A stretch of DNA of 64,000 bases from Promerops cafer (taxonomy: Eukaryota > Chordata > Aves > Passeriformes > Nectariniidae): assembly GCA_013398275.1 (NCBI GenBank), contig VZSE01002457.1, positions 124,001 through 188,000 of the forward strand. The letters run 5' to 3'. The notes under the pieces were generated by a model. It was not told where the DNA came from. It saw nothing but the letters and a program-made list of their open reading frames with translations, and searched no databases. Positions 1-12,597 of the stretch are shown here, one piece after another. Position 1 is the first letter of the stretch. Each line of letters opens with the position of its first letter. Position numbers and translations under genes: made by a program.

Positions 1-1059
1 TTCATTCTTAATGATTTTTCACGTGGGAGGTCACAAGCTAACTCCTAGCTTAGCTAGAGTAAGGGGGCCTGAACTGTATTTTATAAGGCCTTTCTTTTGT
101 GACATCTTCACCTGTATGCAACAGGAACACATGCATTAATCCACTCTGAAGGGGATTTCAGTCATTCAAGACACCATTCCCCCCTCCTTTTCCCAAATAC
201 TCGCTCACAGGTGCCAGCTGTATGATGTCAGGGTCAATAATGTGGGATTTACTCATATCCCAGACCCCCCATATTTGTTGGATAATCTCTGTTTTCTCTT
301 TAGTTTCAGAAGAAATTCTGTTGCTCAGCACAGAGGGGGAGCTTTGGAGTTGTGCTGTTGTTTTCTGGGTTGGAAAAGGCTCGTTGCAGCAGAGAAGTAG
401 AAAATGCAGTTACTTGGCAACTTGTTTCTGTACATCACTGAACCCCACCAAGTTCCTGCAGCTTGTAAATACCCATATACTCAAATATTCATGGGCTTGT
501 GCCAAAAGGCTTAGCAGTGTATACTTCTCCTTATTGTCTGTATACTTCTCCTTTGTGTTTTAGTTTTATTATTTCTTTATTATTATTTGGAAGTCATTTG
601 GGCTTCAATGTAGAGATTTGACTACGTGTTCTAACAAAGTTACTGCTGCTGGTCAGGATGCTGGTGCAGGAACTACACCACAGTTCTGTTCCACAAGAGA
701 AAAATGACTTTTTAAGTGAGGTACATGAGGTGACAGACAAATGAGAATTACAGGTGATTTAAAAATCACCATAATATTAAGACAAATTCTAGTCCTTTCA
801 AAGCAGCTTTAACAGGGGTTTCAGACAGTCCCAGAGCACGGTGGATATTAAGTTTTTTTGCAGTTTAGAATGCGCTTTACTCTTTATCCCACAAAAGATG
901 TTCTTGCACAGGATGAGAATTTCAGCTTCTGAGGAGCTGTTACATAATGCAGGGTGCTATTTACACCTTGGAATTAAATATTAACTGCTGGTTTCTGCCC
1001 AAATGCTGCTTTACATCCAAAATCCTGAGCCGTGCATCTTTGGGTGGGTATGGCAGGCA

Positions 1060-1107
1060 TTGAGGACAGGTTTCCTTTCCAACCCAAACCATTCCATGAT
1101 TCTTTGC
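1060..1107 (+). mobile_element. CR1 3' tail remnant
   Basis: TTCCAACCCAAACCATTCCATGATTCTTTG resembles the terminal ~30 bp of a plus-oriented CR1. The upstream part is too diverged to align by eye. Confidence 0.4.
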
Positions 1108-2277
1108 AGTGCATCACTCCAGTTCTCCTTTACCTGTCAACAGATTTAGACTCCCTGGGCAGAGCAGTCTGAAGGAGTGCAGCATTTTACAGGAAGCTGA
1201 ACTTGTTTGTTCTTCAAGCCACTGCAAACCAGATCTCGGCCCAAATGCTAATTTTGAGACGCTGATCTCCACGAGCAGCAGATATTTAGTCTTACACGTG
1301 CCAGATGGGTTTGCTGCTGGCATCACTTGTGAGATTATGGTCAAAACAAGGACAAATCCGCTACAGAATTCCAAGACCTGACTGAATAATTTTGTGTTTG
1401 CCTTCCCAAGGATCAGCTAGTTGTCACAGTGCTTTATTTTGTTGCTGTCAGCGTGGTAAAGCTCCTTCAGGCATCTGAGATGGGCTGGCAGTGGGAGGAG
1501 AGGCCTTGCAGTGAAGGATCTCTCCCAGCTCAGGTTTCATTTACTAATAAGCTTCGTGTCTTTTTTATTTTTTATAAAGGTCACTGTAGAATATTGCCAA
1601 ACTTTTGGGCCTGCAGAAGAGCCAGAGAGGGACTTTTTACAAGGACCCTGAGTGACAGGACAAGGGGGAATGCCTTCCCACTGACCACCCCCAAGCTTTT
1701 GCTGAGCCCTTTTCCCATTTTCCAGGAGTGCTCTGTGGTTCCACTGGGATGATGCTGAACCACGCTGCTGCTGGTTCTGGCATCTCCCAGTTCGTGTGCA
1801 GCACTGAGGATTTCAGAAACAACACTTTCCTTGAGCAGAAATCAAGGCAGATGGTAAAACCAAGTGACCTACAAAACGTAACAAGTTTTCTCAGCAGAAA
1901 TGTACAGTACAAACAAATGTACTGTCACCTAAAAATACCGAGATGGCATTTCTGACAGAGTGATGATCATACGGGCAAGTCAAAGTTTGGGTAAGGTCAG
2001 GAATGAATTTTGCATCCTCTAAAAACACTCTAGTGATCAAACTGACTGTAACGTGCTTCAGCCTCCTGTTTCTTCCTCCTTGGGGCTTGGTTTACTCAGT
2101 TTTGTCTGGTTCTGTTGGAGCTGTAAATCAAGTTATTATCTAAAACTGCCTCTGCTGATGCTGATGTGAACATCTCAGTGTCTTGTGGCCAACAGCACTG
2201 GTCTGGACAGTTTGTGTTATTTTCCTCTGAAAATTGGCCCAACTTCCTGTTAGTCCCTCCTGGATCCATCCTCACAT

Positions 2278-2712
2278 AGGACAGAATCAGGGAATCACTA
2301 AAAACTCGAAAAGACCTCCTGAGTCCAACTGCTCCCCCAGCACTGCCACCACTAAACCATGTCCCCAAGTGCCACATCCACATGGCTTTTGAACGCTTCC
2401 AGGGGTGGTGGCTCCATTCCAAGGTCTGACCACCATTTCAGGGAAGAAAGTTCTCCTAATTCCTCCCCTGGCCCAGCCTGAGGCCGTTCCCTCTGCTCCT
2501 GTCCCTGTTCCCTGGAGCAGAGCCCGACCCCCCGGCTGTCCCCTCCTGTCAGGAGTTGTGCAGAGCCACAAGGGCCCCCCTGAGCCTCCTTTTCTCCAGG
2601 CTGAGCCCCTTCCCAGCTCCCTCAGCCCCTCCTGGTGCTCCAGACCCTTCCCAGCTCTGTTCCCTGCCCTGGACATGCTCCAGCCCCTCAGTGTCCAGCT
2701 CCTGCAGCTTTG
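2278..2712 (-). mobile_element. CR1 LINE 3' fragment (~430 bp)
   Basis: It opens with the reverse-complement tail ACAGAATCAGGGAATCAC, followed by CCCCAAGTGCCACATCCACA and the CCTTTTCTCCAGGCTGAGCC block typical of one CR1 subfamily. It is the same subfamily as the copies at 14222 and 34512. Confidence 0.85.
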
Positions 2713-3271
2713 ATGGCTCCCTCATTTTTCGAGCATCGCTTCTGGACCCCGAGCACTTTGTGCACGGACAGTGAAGTCCTTATGAAGTCTCCAGGCCTTG
2801 GGATGCGTGGCCAGGAGCCGGTGCTGTCTCACGGCCCCCGCCAAGGCAGGGCTCTGCAGTTCAAGGCTGCTGCCCTGAGCGAAGCAAACTTGAGGCAAAT
2901 GGGCTGTGAAGTGGAAACATGGAAATGAAAACAGGCGCAGTCACGGGAGGATTAGGCTGCGCTGAGCTAAGGCAGCTTTATTCCGGGATGGAAACACTGA
3001 CGCAGGATTTAGCACCCTTGGAGTTTGGCTCATTATCTCCCTTGTTAGGAGGGGTGGTCTGACACAGGCGTGTGCAGGAATCCATCTCTTTGCAAGACCT
3101 TTCTATATGCAAAAAAATGGTAATAATGGCATTTTGGAAATGCTGTTCCCTGTGTTGAGTCCTTGGGCTTCCAGGCTGGGAGAGCAGAGGGGCTTTCAGA
3201 GGCATCACGTCCTGCGGGTTTCTGGAACGCTGGGAGATGCAGAGTCTGGGATTCACACAGAAAATAAGGAT

Positions 3272-3378
3272 ACAGCAACCTGGGCTACTGCAAGGTGTCC
3301 CCTGCCCACGGTTCAAGCCCTGTCCAACCTGGGACACTTCCAGGGATGGGGCAGCTACAGCTGCTCTGGGCAGCGTTT
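3272..3378. mobile_element. CR1 composite: plus-oriented piece abutting minus-oriented piece
   Basis: GCAACCTGGGCTACTGCAAG resembles plus-strand CR1, but directly after it TCAAGCCCTGTCCAACCTGG and the CTTCCAGGGATGGGGCAGC block run in minus orientation. Confidence 0.6.
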
Positions 3379-4562
3379 TCACTCACGGTCTTCTGTTCTA
3401 TGAATGTCTCAGCTGGTCTGGCTTTCCCTGGAAGAATGACTTGTTGCTGTAATCTTTGGAGGAATGGGCTCCTAAACCTGAGGGATGATCCTGCAGAGCG
3501 CAGAGCTTCATTAAAGTGGCCTGAAAATCAAATACAGTTAATGTAAGATGTGGTTTGATTGGTGGGGAAGGGATTAGCTATGTACTGGTATCAAGCAGGA
3601 GTTTTACCTAAGAAGGTTCTGGTAGTGATTATCTGTATTCTTTGGAGCTTCTTCACACAGTGTTTTGGCCAGGAATGTTGAGGCGAGCCTGGATGTCCCA
3701 TTTCCATCATTAATTGCTAATACCCAGGGTGTGTAGTACTTCAGGGAGGCAGCAGATAAGCCACTGCCATCTCTGCTTGCCTCCAGATACCACTGAATCA
3801 GATTTAACCTCCTTAGACTTGCTTTTAAAAGCCTTCCTCTTCAGCTTGCCTCCTGCAGCTGTTCCTCAGCTGCTGCCTGGATGTCCTTTTTATCTCCTGC
3901 TCCCAACTTTCCAAGTGCCTTTTGTCCGTGGTATCCTCCAAAGCCTCGCTTGGCTGAAGCCTTGAACTCTCTTCAGCTCCTTCCCCAAGTTTTTTTCTCT
4001 TTTCCCAGTACTCTGAAAAGTGAGTCACTGTTATTTTGGGTACGTATAGGAGCTCCATCCTTATATAGATATTTTATGTCTCTCACCTTCGAGCTTCTCA
4101 CAGCATCCTGTTTCTTTTTGTGGAAGGATCAGGCTGCAGTCGACTCCTTGGCAGGGAAGTTTGGTGCCTGAATGTGGCTGGAGAAGAGTTGTAGCCTCCC
4201 ACTGAAAGAGGCAGCCACCATTTAATTTGCCAGAATCCCTAAACCCTGTATTAGGTCCAAGTTTCACAGCTGAAGTGGCATTTTTTAAGCAAGATAATCC
4301 AGAATTTGTCATAATTTCTGAGGGAGGACTCGCTGCCCTCTTGCTGGGGTTGTAGTAGGTGCAGTGTGGGTGCATTGAGGTTTGGGAAGCTGCTTGCCAT
4401 GCTCAGCAGGTGGCCACCCAACCCAGAGCTTTTAGTAAAAGAAGCGGGAGGTTTAAGTCTAGAAGCTTCCAGGGACAAAATTAAGCTGTTCTCTTTGTTC
4501 ATTCATAGAGGTGTTTGTTCCTTGGGAAGGCAAGTTTAAAATGAGTTGAAAAACAGCATTCA

Positions 4563-5098
4563 GAGAATCACAGAATCACAGAATGGTTTGGGTTGGAAGG
4601 GACCTGAAAGCTCATCCAGTGCCACCCCTGCCATGGCAGGGACACCTTCCACTGTCCCAGGCTGCTCCAAGGCCCATCCAGCCTGGCCTGGGGCACTTCC
4701 AGGGATCCAGGGGCAGCCCCAGCTGCTCTGGACACCCTGTGCCAGGACCTCAACAGCCCCCAGCCAAGAATTTCTTCCTGATATCCCATCTAACCCTTCC
4801 CTCTGGCAGTGGAAGCCATTCCTCCTTGTCCTGTCCCCCCATCCCTTGTCCCCAGTCCCTCTGCAGCACTGGAAGGGGCTCAGAGGTCTCTCTGGAGCCT
4901 TGTCTTCTCCAGGTGAACACGCCCAGCTCTCCTAGCCTGGCTCCAGAGCAGAGGGGCTCCATGCTTTGGCACCCTCTGGACATGTTCCAGCAGCTTCACA
5001 GCTTTCTTATGCTGGGGGTTCCAGAGCTGGAGTTAGCTCTGCAGGTGGGCTCTCACCAGAGCAGGGTAGAGATGGAGAGTCCCAGTGAGATTCCTTGT
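4563..5098 (-). mobile_element. CR1 LINE 3' fragment (~535 bp)
   Basis: It starts with duplicated AATCACAG tails, then the GGTTGGAAGGGACCTGAAAG block, and extends past the AGGTGAACACGCCCAGCTCT segment to CTCACCAGAGCAGGGTAGAG. This is one of the longest CR1 pieces in the window. Confidence 0.92.
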
Positions 5099-6195
5099 GA
5101 GAAATACCTAACACTCTTTACAACCATACCTGGATTTAAGCTGTTGTGTTGTTGTGTTAAAACTCACCTTTCAAGCTGATCCCTGCGTGGCTCTGGCTCT
5201 GTTTGAGGAGCAGCACCTGGCCAGTTCTGTTGAAGGAAAATGCCACAGGTTGGGTGGATTTTCAGCAGAGGCAGCACTGGGCTTTTGTGCCATGCCTAGA
5301 AGGCCACCTGGTGTCAGTGGTTTGGGCACAAATGCCCAGAGACAGCTCACTTTGAGGAGAGCCATCTGTGACGTGGGGAATCCTTGTCATGCACGGGTCA
5401 CTGCTGGCATGGGGAATGCAGGGAACATCTGCCCTTTAGGATCCTTTAGGATTTGGGTAGCAGCCTTCTGGGTTTTAATGTGTTCCGTTCATCTGGTGGG
5501 TCTTGGGGGAGAAAAAATGGAAAATGTCTGTTTTTTAAGAGAAATCTTAGCTCAGGTGTGTGGTTTGGTATGTGCACCCAGGAAGGGTGGCCCCTGCCTG
5601 TTCTGCCAGAAAAAAAAGGTGCTTTAGTGCCATTTCTCTGTGCTGTCCAGAGATTTGAATGGGTTGAGGTCACTTGAATTTCTGTAGGAAACTGCCTGTG
5701 TTTTGCACTCTCTTAAAAGCCTTTTTTTTTGTATTTTAATGTGCATCTTCATTGTATTGAATGAAAAAGTAGCATCCTGGTCCTAATGCAGCTGATACCT
5801 GAGTATATCCATTATTTGGAAGTAAAGCCCTTCCAGAGGGGGCTACAGGAAGCTGTGGCCATTTGGATGGGCTTATCTTCCACCATGGTCTGGATTTCTA
5901 CTCAAAACTGCAGCCTTTGAGCTATCTATGAGTTTTCAGGAGCTGTAGAATGGCATTCCTATTACAATTTGCTGTCTAGCTGCTCCTTTTGCTGCTTTAT
6001 TTCTGTCATGATGGAGGAGATGGCGTTGCACATTTTGGGGCTTGTTGGACAGCTGGGAGTCCCTTGGCTCATGACAGAAATGAACTCACTCTCCTCCTGG
6101 TAATAACCATTTATTTGCTGTTTGAAATACAGTGGGACAGGAAATTCCTCAGAATTTTGTTTCACCTTCTCTTTTGGCAAAGGGTAATGGCCTTA

Positions 6196-6425
6196 AGCTG
6201 AGGGAGGGCAGGGATAGATGGGATATTGGGAAGGAATTGTTCCCTAGGAGGGGGTTGAAGCCCTGGCACAGGGTGCCCAGAGCAGCTGTGGCTGCCCCTG
6301 GATCCCTGGCAGTGTCCCAGGCCATGCTGGATGGGGCTTGGAGCAGCCTGGGACAGTGGAAGGTGTCCCTGCCCATGTCAAGGTGGATTAGGATGGGCTT
6401 TAGGACCCAAACCACGCTGTGCCAC
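6196..6425 (+). mobile_element. CR1 LINE 3' fragment
   Basis: It runs from GGGATATTGGGAAGGAATTG through CAGCCTGGGACAGTGGAAGG to GGACCCAAACCACGCTGTG. The tail has decayed. Confidence 0.88.
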
Positions 6426-6916
6426 TTGCTCATCAGCTGGCTTTATTCCTACCATTGGAGAGCTCACCCCTTGGCAGGCTCCAGGGAAAACTCCAGAGGA
6501 CCAGTGGGAATGTCCAGGTGTTTGTCTAACCCCATCTTCACTGGGAATCCCTCAACTCCCCCATGCTGACCCAACCAGGTGGATTTTTTTTTTTTTTCTC
6601 ATGGGAAGTTTTTCATGTGTAATCTCAGGATGAGACTTTCTGGCTCCTGCTCCATCTCTTCCACGTTTAATTCTCTTCTCCAGTGTAATTTTCCCTTGAA
6701 GGAACCTCAGAGTGAGATTAGAGAGAAGCATGTGAGAAATCCAGGTGGGTTTGGCTCTACAGAAGTGCAGCTAGGCTTCCTTCAACTCTGCTTTTTGTCC
6801 TGGGGATCTGCTGAGGGGAGAAGTTTCCTGTTCTGAAAGCAAGACAGATGGATCAAAGAGGTTGAATTGCTGGGTAATGCCTGAAGTGAAGAGGCAGGTG
6901 GAATTGCATTCCTGGG

Positions 6917-7083
6917 AATCACAGAATCCTGGAATGATTTGGCTTGGAAGGAACTTTAAACATCATCCAGTCCCACCCCCTGCCATGGGCAGGGACACCT
7001 TCCACTGTCCCAGATTGCTCCAAGCCCTGTCCAGCCTGGCCTTGGACACTTCCAGGGATCCAGGGGCAGCCACAGCTTCCTGA
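6917..7083 (-). mobile_element. CR1 LINE 3' fragment
   Basis: It starts AATCACAGAATCCTGGAATG, passes through CCATGGGCAGGGACACCTTC and breaks off in GGGGCAGCCACAGCTTCCTG. Confidence 0.88.
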
Positions 7084-7624
7084 GCCTTTTAAGAAGAGCT
7101 ATACATTTATTTTTGTTGTTTTCTGTTTTATTATTTATTATTTATTTAGATGGGTTTTTTCCCAATGGAAACTCAAGTGGATTTTGCTTATCCACTCCGT
7201 GCAAGGAAAATGCAAGGAAAGGTTTCCCACAGTTGTGTGAAGTTTGAAATGAGAAATAGTCCAACCCGAGTCCTTTCATTCCATTATCTTTAATTTCACA
7301 AAAAGCTCTGGCTCCCTCTGAGACACTCATTTGTTAGAGATGTCACTGATGAAACCAGCAAGGAGATAAAGTGGGATAATGGTTGAAAAGGAGGTGGAGA
7401 AACTGGAGCATCTCCCTTTGGAGCTGCTCTGTCCTGCACAGGCTCATCTGTTGGAGACATCTCTGTTGGAGACACCTGTGCCATCAAGGGTTTGGTGCTG
7501 GCCTTGGACTCTCCATATTCTCATTAAGGAAACACCCCTGGAGTTTATAATTTTCCAAACTCTGGAGTTTGGAAACTCTGGGATTTTATAATTTTCCAAA
7601 CTCTGATGTCCTGCTCTGAGGCAA

Positions 7625-7673
7625 GAGGGGTTGGAAGGAGATCCCTTCTAGCCCAAGCCATTCTGGGATTCCT
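7625..7673 (+). mobile_element. CR1 3' tail remnant
   Basis: GGGGTTGGAAGGAGATCCCT and CCCAAGCCATTCTGGGATTC match the terminal part of a plus-oriented CR1. Confidence 0.5.
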
Positions 7674-8433
7674 TGCAAACACTGGAAAATGTTGTTTTCT
7701 GTCTGTTGTGGATGTAGCTTGGTGGGTTTTCTTTTTCTTCAAGTGAATAGACATTTTTAATACTTTAAATCTAAGATGGGGACGGTAGGATAAGTGGTCT
7801 GCTCTTCAAGTTTTGGCTTCCTTATCGTCATGAATAAAATTTCCATGTAGGTTGCTAATAAATGCTAATGAGGTCTGTTCAGGGGAGGAGTTAGGCTCAG
7901 GAAAGCTGGATATGCAGAAATCCAGAATCTCTGCACCCTTATTACGTCTCCAGGTCTCGGTAGTAATCAGGGAGAAGTTTCCTTGCGATGAATGAGTGAG
8001 TGACATTTAAAGCTCCATCTGTTGCCTGCGGAGTGGTGTCTCACGACGTGTTTCCATGGCTGATGGGATGATTAATTTCAGATCCCATTCACAGAGCAGG
8101 AAATATTCCCCGAGCAGGGAGTGACTCCAGCCCTCGCCGAGCTGCAGCACGCGTGGAGCTCGCAGGAAGCCTTGGCTGCTGTTTGCTCCCAGCCTGTGCT
8201 CCCAGCCAGGAGCCAGCCTGCCTTTGCAGCCACCCACCTGGCCTGTCCCAACATTCTCGGGGACTGCAGGGTGCTGACCTGCCTTGGGCTCCAGCTGGGC
8301 TGTGGTGCTTCAGCTTGTTGGCTAATTCCAGCCCAAAATACCCTCTCTGGCATCTTGGCTCTTGGAAATGGGATAACAGAGGTAAGAATTGAGTGAAACA
8401 GAAGTAACTGTTTCCTCCTGCTGTCCAACCCAG

Positions 8434-8486
8434 CAGGGGTTTGGAACTGGATGAAATTCATGGCTCCTTCCAATGCAGGCCACTCC
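8434..8486 (+). mobile_element. CR1 3' tail remnant (diverged)
   Basis: GGGTTTGGAACTGGATGAAA and GGCTCCTTCCAATGCAGGCC resemble the last 50 bp of a plus-oriented CR1 without the octamer tail. Confidence 0.4.
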
Positions 8487-8883
8487 ATAAATCTGTGATA
8501 GTTCTTTAGTTTGGTGTGGATCCACAGAGGAGCAGGACTGGGCCTTCATCCTGCCCCCATGTGATGCTCAGGATGTGCTCCAGAGGATGTTGGTGTCCTG
8601 GGAGCTGCCCTGCCGTGACCTGCTCCCACCACCTGCTCTTGGACAAGTTTGGGGTCCCCCTAGTCCAGCTCGGCACAGTCTTGTCTAGAGGATAAAAATT
8701 CAGAATTGAGTGAAGCTGGTAATGTGTTGTTTCCCCCCTGTCCAGTCAATTTTTCCTTCTTCATGGGACATGCGCCGTGCGGAGCCGGCTCTGAGGGTGC
8801 CGTGCCACGGCTTCGTTCGGCTTCCCCACAGAATGCGCTGCTTTTATCCCGGCACTGCAGGCAGGCACTGCAGTAGCTCAGTG

Positions 8884-8893
8884 CTATTTATAG
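8884..8893. promoter_or_regulatory. Putative MEF2 binding site CTATTTATAG
   Basis: It is a perfect match to the MEF2 consensus YTAWWWWTAR, in the intron upstream of exon A, next to a CpG-containing patch (8765-8830). Function is inferred from the motif alone. Confidence 0.25.
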
Positions 8894-10237
8894 CTCTGAC
8901 CTCACCGTCTCGCAGTGTTTCGGCGAGTTTTGGCAATTTGGGGAGTGGGAGCTGGAAAAAGATCCCTGGGTCGGCCAGGTGGTGGAGGGGATCCCGGCGC
9001 TCCAGCCACGGCCGGGAGGGGGATGGATTTGATTCACAATAATCCAGTAATGCTCGACTGACACACATCTTCCTGCCAGAATAAACTACCTCAAGTGCTC
9101 CCTTGGCTGTGCTCGGAGTCAGCAGTGGCTGCTGGCCTCCCTTTCCAGGCTGATTCTGAAGGAAAGCTGGGTTGTTGGGTTATGGGTACGGCGTTCCGAG
9201 GATGCGGAGCCAGCGTCCCGCTCCCCTCACGCCCCAGGCGTTCCTGCCGGAAGCAACTTGGTGTTTAAATGTCTTCCAAAACACAGGGAATTATTTAAGA
9301 ATCCAAAACTGTTGCTGGACACCGAGGACAGCCCTGAGGAATAAAGTCAGGGAATAAACCGAGCATTTTTTTTGCTTTTCCCTGGGGATGAAAGAGCTGG
9401 AAATAGTACTGAGAGGGGGAGATCCATGCACGCCCTTCCTCAGCGTCCCGCTGGGTGGTTCAGCGAGATGGGGACGATCCGACGACAGCAGCCAAGAGTT
9501 GGGGATACCGAGCACATCCCCCGGGTTTGTCGTTGCTTTTCGTGGGTGCCCAAAGGCTGACGTGCTGCTCTTGGCAGAGCCTGGCCCGAGGGCATGGCTG
9601 GCACAGCAGTAATTAAAAAGCAAACTCATTAGCTGGGAATAAAGCCCCGCCCGGAAAGGAAAGGATGGGAGAGGGGGAGAAGCTGAGTCCATGGGCTCTG
9701 GGAAGCCCTGGCTGGGGAGGGTCCACCAGAGCCAGCCCCAGGGCCATTTCATCCCTGGTGGGCAGTGCTTTGGGAGGGCACCAGGCCCTGAAGAGTCACT
9801 AGAAGAGGCTCTTTCCTTGGGATTTTGGGCATCTCCCAGGCTTGCTCTGGCTTGGGCAAGTGGGATGTGTCCTGGAGTGGGAGCTGATTTCTTCCTCCAG
9901 CCTTCACCAGACTCTCATTCCCCAGGGTTTTGCAGCAGATTTGGGGAGGTTGATGGGATTTTTTCCCTTTTCCAAAGGGGATTGTTGAAGAAAGAGGAGC
10001 TGGGAAGGAGCTGTTTGTGTTCAGCAGGACTCGCTCTGTGCTGGAGGGAGGGAGAGCTCGTGGAGAGCATTTCCTGCACTTTCCCTTTGAAGGTGATGTT
10101 GGATTTCAAATGTGAGAGGCAGTTTTCTGTGCTGCTTCAATTTAAATTAAAAAAAATATGAGATGAAGAAAAACAAAAGGAGAGGAAAGAGTAATTTTGG
10201 CAACAACATTTGATATAAAAAAACTCCAGTTTGATGT

Positions 10238-10338
10238 CTAGTGGAAAGTGTCCCTGCCCATGGCAGGGGGCTGGGATGTGATGGTTTTTAAGGTCCCTTC
10301 CAACAAAACCCCTCTGTGGTTCTGGGATTCTGTGAATA
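10238..10338 (+). mobile_element. CR1 LINE 3' terminal ~100 bp
   Basis: GTGGAAAGTGTCCCTGCCCA is followed by AAGGTCCCTTCCAACAAAAC and the tail GGTTCTGGGATTCTGTGA. Confidence 0.8.
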
Positions 10339-10722
10339 TTTTTTAAATTAACCTTAAGTAAAGGTTATGCAGAAATCAAGGTTTGAATTTAGATATTCAT
10401 TTGGTGCCTCTCATACCGAATTTTTGGCTTAACATTTTAATGTGTTTTCAGGACTCAGACCTGTATTTCCATCCTTTAAAGACCAGCATGAAAATGCTGT
10501 ATCAGAGAATGGGAAGAAAATTCAATTATTACTGTTAGTTTTATTGAAAAGTGTATTCACAGGTTTAGTGTCACCTTCCCCTAATCCCTTCCAATACACT
10601 TGGCACTTACGGAGAAGGTATTTTCCATTCTGGAGTGTGGGAGAATCTACACATACAAACTCCCCTGATAATGTGTTATCTACAGCCATTATGTGAAATG
10701 TTTTTAATTTTTTTTAATTAGT

Positions 10723-11127
10723 GGAGCCGGGCTGGGAGAGCTGGGAATGTTCACCTGGAGAAGGGAAAGCTCCAGGGAGAGCTCAGAGCTCCTTGCAGGG
10801 CCTAAAGGGGCTCCAGGAGAGCTGGAGAGGGACTGGGGACAAGGGCTGGAGGGACAGGACCCAGGGAATGGCTCCCACTGCCAGAGGGCAGGGATGGATG
10901 GGATATTGGGAATTAGGAATTGTTCCCTGGGAGGGTGGGCAGGCCCTGGCACAGGGTGCCCAGAGCAGCTGGGGCTGCCCCTGGATCCCTGGCAGTGCCC
11001 AAGGCCAGGCTGGACACTGGGGCTGGAGCAGCCTGGGACAGTGGAAGGTGTCCCTGCCATGGCAGGGGTGGAATGGGATGGGCTTTAAGGCTCCTTCCAA
11101 CCCAGACCACTGTGTGATTCCATGATT
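10723..11127 (+). mobile_element. CR1 LINE 3' fragment, young subfamily (~405 bp)
   Basis: Runs from GGAGCCGGGCTGGGAGAGCT through GGAATTAGGAATTGTTCCCT to CCACTGTGTGATTCCATGAT. It is nearly collinear with the copies at 17141, 26938 and 62792, the closest set in the window. Confidence 0.93.
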
Positions 11128-12114
11128 AAATACCTTTTGTAGGACATTCACTTTGCTTCCAGGTCAGAGGTTGTCACTTCATTTCCCTGTGTTTTGGGTT
11201 ATTTCCCTCAGAGTGTTACGGACAAGCTGCAAGATGTCAAATTTCCAATCTCCATCAGCAACCGAGGGGGACTGAAGTGCTTTAGGTCTTAATTAGCATG
11301 CAGCATGCAAGCAGGCTTTGATGTACAGCCATGTTTTATTTATTTGGGAAGGGAAACACCAGCAGAGTGGTTCTAACTTATATAAAAATCACTGTAACAT
11401 GACCATGGAATCAAAATCAGGCTAACTTGACCACAGGGAAAAAGTAATTCCCTACATGCCAAGGGTGGGGGGGAAAAAAAAAACTTAAAAATTACTGTTT
11501 TTCTGTTCCTACAGAGAAGAAATAAAAGCAGGGAGAGACCGTGAGATAGTTTATTATTCATAATCAGGATCTTGTCTCCTAATTCATGGCTTTGGCATTT
11601 CTCATGCCAGCCCTGAATGTCGTCTTTGTGCCTTGGCTCACGTCACTACTGCGATTGTGCTTGTGCGTTCTCGAGGCAGGACCTAGAAAAGCAATTTTCG
11701 AGAGTCCCATCAGACACTCCCTGGAACACAGGAGAGTTTTTGTCGTGGGGCTGTGTTCATTGAGCAGGGAGGGCTGGCTGGGGCTCTGTGGGGCTCTGGG
11801 GGTCAGCAGCTCCCGGCGGGGCAAAGAGGGGCTTCTTTGGAGCCTGAACTGGCCTGGAGTGAGGGATGACGCAGCCTCTGCCAGAGCCTGAATGGGAATT
11901 GTGGTCCTCATCCCTCTAGCTGTGGGGGGATGAGTCCCTTTGGATGGGAAATGGGGGATTTGTCAAGTTTTCTTAGGGCTGTTTTGCAGCAGGGAATGGC
12001 AACTTAAGGCTCTTTTTTGGGGAGTAAAGTAGGAGGAGTGGATCTCAAGGCACAATCACAAGTGGCAGGATGTTCCTTCTGCCTGAAACTGAGTTTTGTA
12101 GGCTTGGGAGGGTT

Positions 12115-12236
12115 GGGGGTGTTCAGAGAAGGTTCCAGGGAGACCTTAGAGCCCCTTGCAGGGCCTAAAGGGGCTCCAGGAGAGCTGGAGAGGGACTTGG
12201 GACAAGGCATGGAGGGACAGGACAAGGGGAACACAT
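12115..12236 (+). mobile_element. CR1 internal fragment abutting an inverted copy
   Basis: The GTTCAGAGAAGGTTCCAGGG to GGGACAGGACAAGGGGAAC segment is plus oriented and stops abruptly two bases before the tail of the minus-oriented copy at 12238. Confidence 0.82.
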
Positions 12237-12237
12237 G

Positions 12238-12597
12238 GGATCACAGAATGGTCTGGGTTGGAAGGGACCTCAAAGCTCATCCAGTGCCACCCCCTGCCAT
12301 GGCAGGGACACCTTCCACTGTCCCAGGCTGCTCCAAGCCCCAGTGTCCAGCCTGGCCTTGGGCACTGCCAGGGATCCAGGGGCAGCCCCAGCTGCTCTGG
12401 GCACCCTGTGCCAGGGCCTGCCCACCCTCCCAGGGAACAATTCCTAATTCCCAAGATCCCATCCAGCCCTGCCCTCTGGCAGTGGGAGCCATTGCCTGTG
12501 TCCTGTCCCTCCATGCCTTGTCCCCAGTCCCTCTCCAGCTCTCCTGGAGCCCCTTCAGGCCCTGGAAGGGACTCTGAGCTCTCCCCAGAGACCTCAG
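12238..12597 (-). mobile_element. CR1 LINE 3' fragment, young subfamily (~360 bp)
   Basis: Starts GATCACAGAATGGTCTGGGT and ends in the CTGAGCTCTCCCCAGAGACC region. With 12115-12236 it forms an inverted repeat with arms of about 120 bp. Confidence 0.92.
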
